Source of the DNA: Methylobacterium sp.
Lineage (GTDB): Bacteria; Pseudomonadota; Alphaproteobacteria; Rhizobiales; Beijerinckiaceae
Direction of reading: 5' to 3'
DNA length: 13,482 nucleotides
NCBI GenBank assembly: GCA_020252865.1
Contig: JADCCH010000344.1
Coordinates: 1 to 13,482 of the forward strand
The translations under genes were made by a program, and so were the position numbers. Within the stretch, counting starts at the first letter, position 1. Each line of letters begins with the position of its first letter. Under the pieces are notes generated by a model that worked only from the letters and a program-made list of their open reading frames with translations, was not told where the DNA came from and made no database searches. Of the stretch, positions 6,353-13,482 are shown one piece after another.

Positions 6353-7972
6353 TTACGGGCCGCTTCGCTTCAGCCTTTCGAGGCCTTGGGCTGTCCAGCC
6401 CGGCGCGTCGGTGAGCGATGCCCATGCATCGACGTAATGCGGAAAAGCATACACATGCCCGTGGCCTTTCGGCGGCAGGGTGGCAAGCATCACGTCGAAT
6501 GTCAGCTGGAGGAACGTAACGATCGGGATCCATACGAAATCGGGTGAAACATCCGGTCCCATCGGCTGCGCCATCCATGCGGGGCGTCGCCAGAGTGAAC
6601 GCGGATCGTAGAAGACAATCGCATCGCTCGCATATTGCAGGAAGATGATGCGATACGGTCCCCAGGGCTTATGGGAATCGCCGAGATGGTTCTGTTGGGC
6701 GGTGAAGCGGATGACGGAACCATCGCGGAACCGCGGCAGCCAGGCTGGACTTCCGGCATTCCGGTTCGCGGTGATGTTGCGCCAAGTCTGGCTCGCGAAG
6801 GGCGGACCGGCCCACAAGGCACCCGCATAGGGATCGGCGATCACCTGATGGAGATCATGACTGAGATCGGAATTAAAGGCACCAAGGCTCAGGCCATGAA
6901 GGAAAAGGCGGGGGCGGCTCTTGCTCGGTAAGCGCGTCCAGTGCCCGTAAATGGCAGCAAACACGGCGCGTGCCGTCTCCACGCCATAGGCCGGCTCGGT
7001 CAGCAGCGCAATCCAGCTCGCCAGATAGGAATACTGCACTGAAACAGTCGCGACATCACCGCGTAGAACATGCTCAAGTGCGGTCTGGCTCTCTGGATCG
7101 ACCCAGCCTGTGCCGGTGGGCGTGACAATGACGAGGTTCGCCCTGTCAAATGCCCCGATGCGGATCAGCTCGGCCAGCGCCAGTTCCGCGCGCGCAACGG
7201 GATTTTCAGCTGAATTGAGCCCGACATAGACCCGCAAAGGTTCGCGCGCAGTCAAACCTGAAAGCTCGGAAATCCGCATGGCATTCGGGCCGGAGGAAAC
7301 AAATTCCCGCCCGGCACGCCCCAGGCCAAGCCAGGCAACCAGCGAACCGGGGCCTCCGGTCTTGTTGGCCTCCGTTGGCTGCGGACTCGCTTCCTCGAAG
7401 AGCGCATTGAGCTTCTGGTAGGAAGCGTCGAGCAGTCGCAGGGCGCTGGCGGCGAGCACGCCGTTCCCGATCATCCAGAAAAGTGCCGCGGTGAGTGCGA
7501 TACCGAACAAGGCCGCCTGCGGGCCCGGAACAAGGCCTCCAAGGCGGAATGTCAGGCTTTGCGCCGTAAACCGGATCAATCGCCCGATCAGAAGCAGCAC
7601 AAGGAACAAACCGAAGGCAAGCCCCGCGATGAAAAGGGAACCGCCGCCATCCACGGGCGGCATGTCCATCAGGGCTCGGAGCCGGTTCTGCCATCCAGAG
7701 GCCCACCATAATGCCAATGCGCACGCACCGGTGCAGGCAAGGATCGCCAGCCCATTGCCGAACGCACGGACCCGCCCCTCGACAACCGGCAATTCAAGCC
7801 AAAGCCAGAGGCTGCGGAGAAGAACCCCCGCCCCGTAGCCGGCAGCCAAGCAGAAGCCGCCCAGCAGCCCCTGGATGACGGGCGATCGCGGCACCAGGCT
7901 CGGAGTCAACGATGCGGCGAAGAATAGCGTGCCAATCATCAGGCCTGCACCTGAAAACGACGGCAGCATCAT
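6353..7972 (-). CDS. Membrane-anchored alpha/beta-hydrolase (Abhydrolase_9-like)
   Basis: This is a 539-residue protein from the ATG at 7972; a TTG at 8002 would add ten residues, and neither start has a clear ribosome site. The N-terminal third is hydrophobic with about five predicted membrane helices (GTLFFAASLTPSL, GGFCLAAGYGAGVLL, AILACTGACALALWW, FIAGLAFGLFLVLLL, ALFGIALTAALFWMIG). A soluble hydrolase domain follows FVSSGPNAMRISELSG. LHGLSLGAF carries the nucleophile-elbow pattern G-x-S-x-G as GLSLG (Ser362 by this start), and DAIVFYDP and GHGHVY near the end probably supply the acid and His. This architecture matches the Pfam alpha/beta-hydrolase family with a dedicated N-terminal membrane domain. 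Its substrate is unknown. It is transcribed away from the DUF4344-like gene. Confidence 0.85.
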   Translation of the reverse strand: MMLPSFSGAGLMIGTLFFAASLTPSLVPRSPVIQGLLGGFCLAAGYGAGVLLRSLWLWLELPVVEGRVRAFGNGLAILACTGACALALWWASGWQNRLRALMDMPPVDGGGSLFIAGLAFGLFLVLLLIGRLIRFTAQSLTFRLGGLVPGPQAALFGIALTAALFWMIGNGVLAASALRLLDASYQKLNALFEEASPQPTEANKTGGPGSLVAWLGLGRAGREFVSSGPNAMRISELSGLTAREPLRVYVGLNSAENPVARAELALAELIRIGAFDRANLVIVTPTGTGWVDPESQTALEHVLRGDVATVSVQYSYLASWIALLTEPAYGVETARAVFAAIYGHWTRLPSKSRPRLFLHGLSLGAFNSDLSHDLHQVIADPYAGALWAGPPFASQTWRNITANRNAGSPAWLPRFRDGSVIRFTAQQNHLGDSHKPWGPYRIIFLQYASDAIVFYDPRSLWRRPAWMAQPMGPDVSPDFVWIPIVTFLQLTFDVMLATLPPKGHGHVYAFPHYVDAWASLTDAPGWTAQGLERLKRSGP

Positions 7973-8469
7973 GACGCGGTGGGTATCAGTCTTCAGCGAC
8001 AAATACTTGACCCCGATTTCCCATTGACATCCCAGCCTGGCGCGACCCCATGTCTGAACTCAGCAAGCTCCCACATGATCCCCCTAACTCTCGTTGGCGG
8101 GCCTCGTTCGGTGCCCGGTTGGCAGCGGGCTGCCCATAGCGGATTGGGAAGCACTATCTTGCGGCGCGCGCTTCGCCACCCGGCGCCGCAGGCGGGAATG
8201 CTGCAAGGGGCAGACCATGAACAACACTTCGGGATTGCCCCAGGACAGCACCTAACCGAAGGATGCCGTCCGATCAAGGTATCGGTAGGCGCGGCAGTGT
8301 CAATTCGCTCCTCGGTCGACACGGGAAAAGGGGGAACTTCGAATTTCCCGGAAGGGACGATCAGGCAGCGACCGGCTTCTCCTTTGGATACGAACCCTTT
8401 TGGCAGTTTTGCCTTGATGATTATCGTCGCTCGTCTACCTTTGATCCCCGAAGCAGGAGGGAGCGCAAC
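7973..8469. other. Divergent intergenic region, no convincing gene
   Basis: About 500 bp between the two divergent starts. Both strands have open frames running through it, but they are extensions or antisense of neighbouring genes with no family resemblance. Promoters for both genes should lie here, yet no clear -35/-10 pair stands out. On the minus strand, 8005-8050 shows spaced GGGGTC, TGTCAATGGGAAATC and GGGGTCAAG elements that resemble the ends of IS21-type insertion sequences; this is only a weak likeness. TTCCCGGAA near 8345-8353 is a short palindrome. Confidence 0.45.
8455..8460 (+). promoter_or_regulatory. Strong Shine-Dalgarno AGGAGG deciding the downstream start
   Basis: AGGAGG sits nine bases before the ATG at 8470. 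No other upstream in-frame start has such a site, so it fixes the start of the DUF4344-like gene and leaves the signal peptide at the true N-terminus. Confidence 0.8.
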
Positions 8470-9348
8470 ATGACCGGCATGGGCAGGCTCGCGCGCATCA
8501 TGGTACTGCTGGCTGGCATCTCTTTTTTCGCAGGCGTCTCTCTGGCGCAAGCGTCGGAAGCCAATCAGATCCTGATCGATTACCGCGCGCCGTCCAACCC
8601 TGCGCATCAGGCCCTTCACGAGAGGCTGAAGCAGAAGGGTGCCCTCGAACGAATCCAGATGCTCCTGTCCCCTTTTCGCCTGCCGCGGCCGCTGACCATC
8701 CGCACGGCGGGTTGTGATGGCGAGATCAATGCCTGGTTCGAACTGGATTCCGTCACGGTCTGTTATGAATACATCGAATATGTGTTCGAAAGTGCCGCAA
8801 GCTGGAAGCGCCCGGAATGGGTGAGTGAGCACCACGCGATCATGGGCGCCATGATTGATGTGTTCCTGCACGAGGCCGGACATGCCCTGTTCGATTATCT
8901 CGACATCCCCATCTTTGGCCGGGAAGAGGATGCGGCCGATCAGTTCGCAGCCTATATGCTGCTGAGCCTTGGTCGGCAGGATACGCCCCAACTCATCGCA
9001 GGCATCATCTACATCTACCTGAACGAAGCGGGCGTCCGCGATTTCTCGGTCCTCCAGCGCAAGAGGCTTCGCATCGTCGATCACAAGCAGCACGCCGATG
9101 TGCACAGTCTGCCATTGCAGCGGATGTACAACACGCTCTGCCTCGCCTATGGCGCAAATCCTGCTCTGTTCAAGGAAGCCGTTGAACGCGGCGCCTTGCC
9201 CGCCGATCGAGCGGAAAGCTGTGCCGAAGAATTCCAGCAGGTGGAAAAGGCCTTTCGCAAGCTCATCCAGCCCCACATCGATCTCGATGTCTTGAGCAAT
9301 GTGCTTTCGAGCGACACGCTTTCATTGGGGCGGAAGGTAGAACCGTAA
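8470..9348 (+). CDS. Secreted DUF4344-type putative zinc metallopeptidase
   Basis: The 292-residue product starts with a classic signal peptide (basic MTGMGRLAR, hydrophobic IMVLLAGISFFAGVSLA, cleavage near AQA-SEA), so it is exported. HEAGH at residues 134-138, with the flanking FLHEAGHALFDYLDIP, is a zinc HEXXH site. GREEDAADQFAAYMLL (151-166) follows closely and supplies the third acidic ligand, a layout typical of DUF4344 putative metallopeptidases. Cys in RTAGCDGEINAW, VTVCYEY, NTLCLAYG and ESCAEEF could form disulfides in the periplasm. The frame is open upstream to 8263, but the strong ribosome site and the signal peptide set the start at 8470. It is monocistronic and divergent from the membrane hydrolase gene; a functional link between them is not shown. 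Substrate is unknown. Confidence 0.85.
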   Translation: MTGMGRLARIMVLLAGISFFAGVSLAQASEANQILIDYRAPSNPAHQALHERLKQKGALERIQMLLSPFRLPRPLTIRTAGCDGEINAWFELDSVTVCYEYIEYVFESAASWKRPEWVSEHHAIMGAMIDVFLHEAGHALFDYLDIPIFGREEDAADQFAAYMLLSLGRQDTPQLIAGIIYIYLNEAGVRDFSVLQRKRLRIVDHKQHADVHSLPLQRMYNTLCLAYGANPALFKEAVERGALPADRAESCAEEFQQVEKAFRKLIQPHIDLDVLSNVLSSDTLSLGRKVEP

Positions 9349-9508
9349 GGCGTTTCAAGGTTCAGAGGTTTTTCGTTCCTCGCCAGGCCAGTGCGCCGTC
9401 TTCATGCCGGGTTCGGAAAGCCCGGTTGCTGATCCGGCAAACCGCGTCAACAGGCCGGGCACATGACCGATGCCTGTCTCATGGCTGCCGCCACTCCTTG
9501 ACATTGGC
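9349..9508. other. Short non-coding stretch after the metallopeptidase gene
   Basis: No gene is seen. CCGGG (9407-9411) and CCCGG (9421-9425) can form a small hairpin with a 9-nt loop, and GAGG/CCTC (9365-9381) a weaker one around a T-rich loop. Neither has a terminal T-run, so a terminator is possible but not well supported. Confidence 0.4.
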
Positions 9509-9722
9509 GGTGATGCCCCAATGCGTGGTGGAGCATCTGATCACCGCGGACCTGCCGACGGAGAAGGTCGAGCAGTTGTCATGCTGCCGCAGCGGACATG
9601 CTGACGAGGGGCTTGCAGCTCATCGGCGCGATGGTTCCCAGTGTCTTGGAACGGGCCCGCCGGACGGCCCATTCATCGTTCTGCTCAGGCAGGATGGCGC
9701 CGGCGGCACCCCGCATGGGAAA
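9509..9722 (-). mobile_element. IS256-family insertion sequence remnant (3' end of transposase and likely terminal repeat)
   Basis: On the minus strand, 9722-9582 encodes about 47 residues ending at a stop at 9579-9581. They include GAILPEQNDEWAV, RRARSKTLGTIAP and KPLVSMSAAAA. This matches the C-terminal signature of IS256-family transposases, which typically reads like GAILLEQNDEWAVQRxRYMTLETIAPLSDDP. Beyond the stop, TCCACCACGCATTGGGGCA (minus strand, near 9534-9516) resembles the usual terminal inverted-repeat region of the family. The catalytic domain and the other end are missing, so the element is a relic. Its truncated edge lies about a dozen bases from the stop codon of the alcohol dehydrogenase gene. 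Confidence 0.75.
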
Positions 9723-9735
9723 CGCGACAAGCCCC

Positions 9736-10737
9736 TCAGCCGGCGGGCAGCAGCACGATCTTGGCGGCGATCGCCCTGCCCGCGTCGATGTCGGCGAAGG
9801 CGGCGGCGCCCTCGCGCAGGGGCCGCATCTCGATCCAGCCCAACCCCCCGAGGCGGCCGGCAGCCAGCGCGTCCACGCAATGGATGAAGTCCTGCGGCGT
9901 GTAGCAATAGGAGCCGGTGAGGGTGATCTCCTGAAGGGTGATCTTGCGGATGTCGAGGCCCTCATGCCCCGGCAGGAGCCCGAGATGCACGATGACACCG
10001 CCGGGCCGGACCATGGCACAGGCCGCCGCGCGCGTCGCGCCCGCTCCGACCGCATCGATCACGAGGTCGATGGAATTGTCGGCGGGCGAGAACCCGTCGC
10101 CCGGCGCATAGGTGGCGAAGCCCTCGGTCCGCGTGATCGCCGCCTTGCGCAGGGGATTGGCCTCGCAGATCAGGATCTCGCCCGCGCCGAACAGCCGCGC
10201 CACGATGGCCGCCGCGAGCCCGATGGCACCCCCGCCGAGGATCACGACGCGGGCCGCGGCGAGCGGCAGATGAAGCTTCTGCATGCCCAGCCGGACCGCA
10301 TGCCAGGACACCGCGATGGGCTCGGCGAGGGCCGCGTGGGCGATGGGCAGGCCGTCGGGAACGGCGATGAGGTTGCCCTCCGGGATCGTGACGTACTCCG
10401 CGAAGGCGCCGGGGCGCGGCGGCATGGATATGATCTGGCGCGTCGGCGAGAGGTGCCAGCGTCCCTCCCGCGCATCGGGGCAGGCGGGATCGACGACCAG
10501 CGGATTGATGGTGACGCGCTCGCCGTCGCGCGGGCCCCCGAGGATGCGGCCCGCGGCCTCGTGGCCAAGAACGAGCGGCGGCGGCCGGCGGCTGTCATGG
10601 CCGTGATAGGCGTGCATGTCCGAGCCGCAGATGCCGACCGCCTCTATCTTCACGAGCAGTTCGCCGGGTTTGGCGACGGGGTCGGGTTCGTCGCGGTACG
10701 CGAGCGCGTGAGGCGCGGTGTAGACGAGCGCTTTCAT
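9736..10737 (-). CDS. Zinc-type medium-chain alcohol dehydrogenase (HpsP-like)
   Basis: This 333-residue MDR-superfamily dehydrogenase has GICGSD (Cys37), GHEAAG (His59, Glu60) and AEPIAVSWHA (Glu139), which form the catalytic zinc site, and the dinucleotide motif GGGAIG (168-173) followed by Glu192 at the end of the second strand, favouring NAD over NADP. The lobe that normally holds the structural zinc (C-x2-C-x2-C-x7-C) reads Asp83, Cys86, Ala89, Ser97, so that zinc is almost certainly absent. It lies 8 nt behind the short-chain dehydrogenase gene. In DHPS clusters HpsP, together with HpsO, interconverts (S)- and (R)-dihydroxypropanesulfonate; family and gene order support this, but other polyol or sugar substrates cannot be excluded. 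It is the last gene before the IS256 remnant. Confidence 0.88.
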   Translation of the reverse strand: MKALVYTAPHALAYRDEPDPVAKPGELLVKIEAVGICGSDMHAYHGHDSRRPPPLVLGHEAAGRILGGPRDGERVTINPLVVDPACPDAREGRWHLSPTRQIISMPPRPGAFAEYVTIPEGNLIAVPDGLPIAHAALAEPIAVSWHAVRLGMQKLHLPLAAARVVILGGGAIGLAAAIVARLFGAGEILICEANPLRKAAITRTEGFATYAPGDGFSPADNSIDLVIDAVGAGATRAAACAMVRPGGVIVHLGLLPGHEGLDIRKITLQEITLTGSYCYTPQDFIHCVDALAAGRLGGLGWIEMRPLREGAAAFADIDAGRAIAAKIVLLPAG

Positions 10738-10745
10738 GCCGATGC

Positions 10746-11518
10746 CTATTTCGCCGTGAAGCCGCCATCCACCGCGAGCGTCTGGCCCGTGACGTAGGCG
10801 GAGGCCTTGGAGGCCAGGAACACCGTCGCGCCGATGAGATCGTCGAGCTCGCCGTTGCGCCCGATCGCCGTCTGCGCGGCGTTGCGCTGGACGCGCTGCG
10901 GATCGACGAAAACCGGCGCGGTCAGCGGCGTGGGAAAGAACCCGGGCGCGATGGCGTTGCAGGTGACGCCGTGGCGGGACCAGGCCTCGGCGATGGCGCG
11001 GGTGAGCTGCACGACCCCGCCCTTGGCCGCGCCGTAAGGCGCGCTGTCAGCGAAGGCGCGATAGCTCTGCAGCGAGGCGATGTTGAGGATGCGGCCGAAC
11101 CCCCGTTCCGCCATGCCCGGCGCCAGCGCCTGGGTGAGCAGGAACGGCGCGCGAAGATGTACGGCCATGTGCAGGTCGAAGTCTTCCGCGCCGACCTCCT
11201 GGAACGGCTGGCGCAGATTCATGCCCGCCGCGTTGACGAGGATGTCGACCTTGCGCTGGCGTTCGACGCAGGCCGCGCCGATCCGCGCGCCGCAGCCGGG
11301 ATCGGCGAGATCGGCCGCGATCGCCTCGGCCTCGATGCCCGCGCCCGCAAGGTCCCGCGCCGCGTGCTCCAACGCGTCGGCCCGGCGCGCGACAAGGATC
11401 AATCTGGAGCCGGCCAGTCCGAGCGCACGCGCCATCGCCAGACCGATGCCGCTGTTGCCGCCGGTCACGAGCGCCGTGCGCCCCGTAAGGTCGAACAGAT
11501 CGGAGAGACGAAAGGTCA

Positions 11519-11519
<1 letters not shown>
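10746..11519 (-). CDS. Short-chain dehydrogenase/reductase (HpsO-like)
   Basis: This 257-residue classical SDR has the cofactor loop TGGNSGIG (19-26), NAAG (96-99), Ser149 in NIAS, and Tyr162-x3-Lys166 (PYGAAKGG); the 13-residue Ser-Tyr spacing is standard. Arg45 and Arg46 after the second strand (LVARR) hint at NADP(H) but do not prove it. The C-terminal end YVTGQTLAVDGGF is typical. It resembles the gluconate-5-dehydrogenase-like subgroup acting on secondary alcohols. Its ATG overlaps the stop of the HisD-like gene by one base (TGATG), so the two are translationally coupled. By analogy with hpsN-hpsO-hpsP it would oxidise the C2 hydroxyl of one DHPS enantiomer, with the next enzyme reducing it to the other. 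Confidence 0.9.

Positions 11520-13482
<1,963 letters not shown>

Noticed and set aside
7993..9276. 427-residue open frame on the minus strand antisense to the metallopeptidase gene
   Set aside because: It is a codon-bias shadow in GC-rich DNA; it has no family resemblance, and the plus-strand gene has a ribosome site, signal peptide and HEXXH motif.
9598..10797. 399-residue plus-strand open frame opposite the alcohol dehydrogenase gene
   Set aside because: Its composition is rich in Arg, Gly and Asp and it shows no domain; the minus-strand frame encodes a clear zinc-type dehydrogenase.

Overview
The window is GC-rich, tightly packed bacterial DNA. Gene families, codon use and a Hyphomicrobiales-style AGAGC...GCTCT intergenic repeat suggest an alphaproteobacterium, perhaps Hyphomicrobiales; this is inference, as there is no rRNA or other marker gene. 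No tRNA, rRNA, CRISPR array or phage gene was seen.

Region 1 (1-5749, + strand) is one compact operon of six genes whose ends overlap by 1-11 nt. In order it encodes the large subunit of a coenzyme B12-dependent acyl-CoA mutase (5' end outside the window), its separate B12-binding small subunit, a class III (CaiB/BaiF) CoA-transferase, a MeaB-type GTPase chaperone, and two dissimilar acyl-CoA dehydrogenase subunits that look like a heteromer. Together they suggest a catabolic route that activates an acid to its CoA ester, desaturates it and rearranges its carbon skeleton. The mutase keeps the Arg that binds the free carboxylate in methylmalonyl-CoA mutase, but the conserved active-site His is Phe and a second active-site motif is rewritten. 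The substrate is unknown, and this is the best candidate here for an undescribed system.

Region 2 (5747-6352) is a scar zone. A 74-bp palindromic repeat supplies the stop codon of the last operon gene. It is followed by a frameshifted remnant of an IS6-like transposase (- strand) and about 300 bp with nothing recognisable.

Region 3 (6353-9348) holds two divergent genes: a membrane-anchored alpha/beta-hydrolase (- strand) and a secreted DUF4344-type HEXXH putative metallopeptidase (+ strand). They are separated by about 500 bp without a convincing gene.

Region 4 (9349-9735) is non-coding and carries the 3' end of an IS256-family transposase gene (- strand) that stops next to region 5.

Region 5 (9736-13482, - strand) reads, in transcription order: the C-terminal part of an ABC transporter substrate-binding protein, a histidinol-dehydrogenase homologue of the sulfopropanediol 3-dehydrogenase (HpsN) type, a short-chain dehydrogenase and a zinc-type alcohol dehydrogenase. 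This order matches the hpsN-hpsO-hpsP set for 2,3-dihydroxypropane-1-sulfonate (DHPS) catabolism: HpsO and HpsP interconvert the DHPS enantiomers and HpsN oxidises (R)-DHPS to sulfolactate. The ABC binding protein would be the uptake component. The IS remnants on both sides of region 3 suggest that the two catabolic blocks were assembled by mobile elements.
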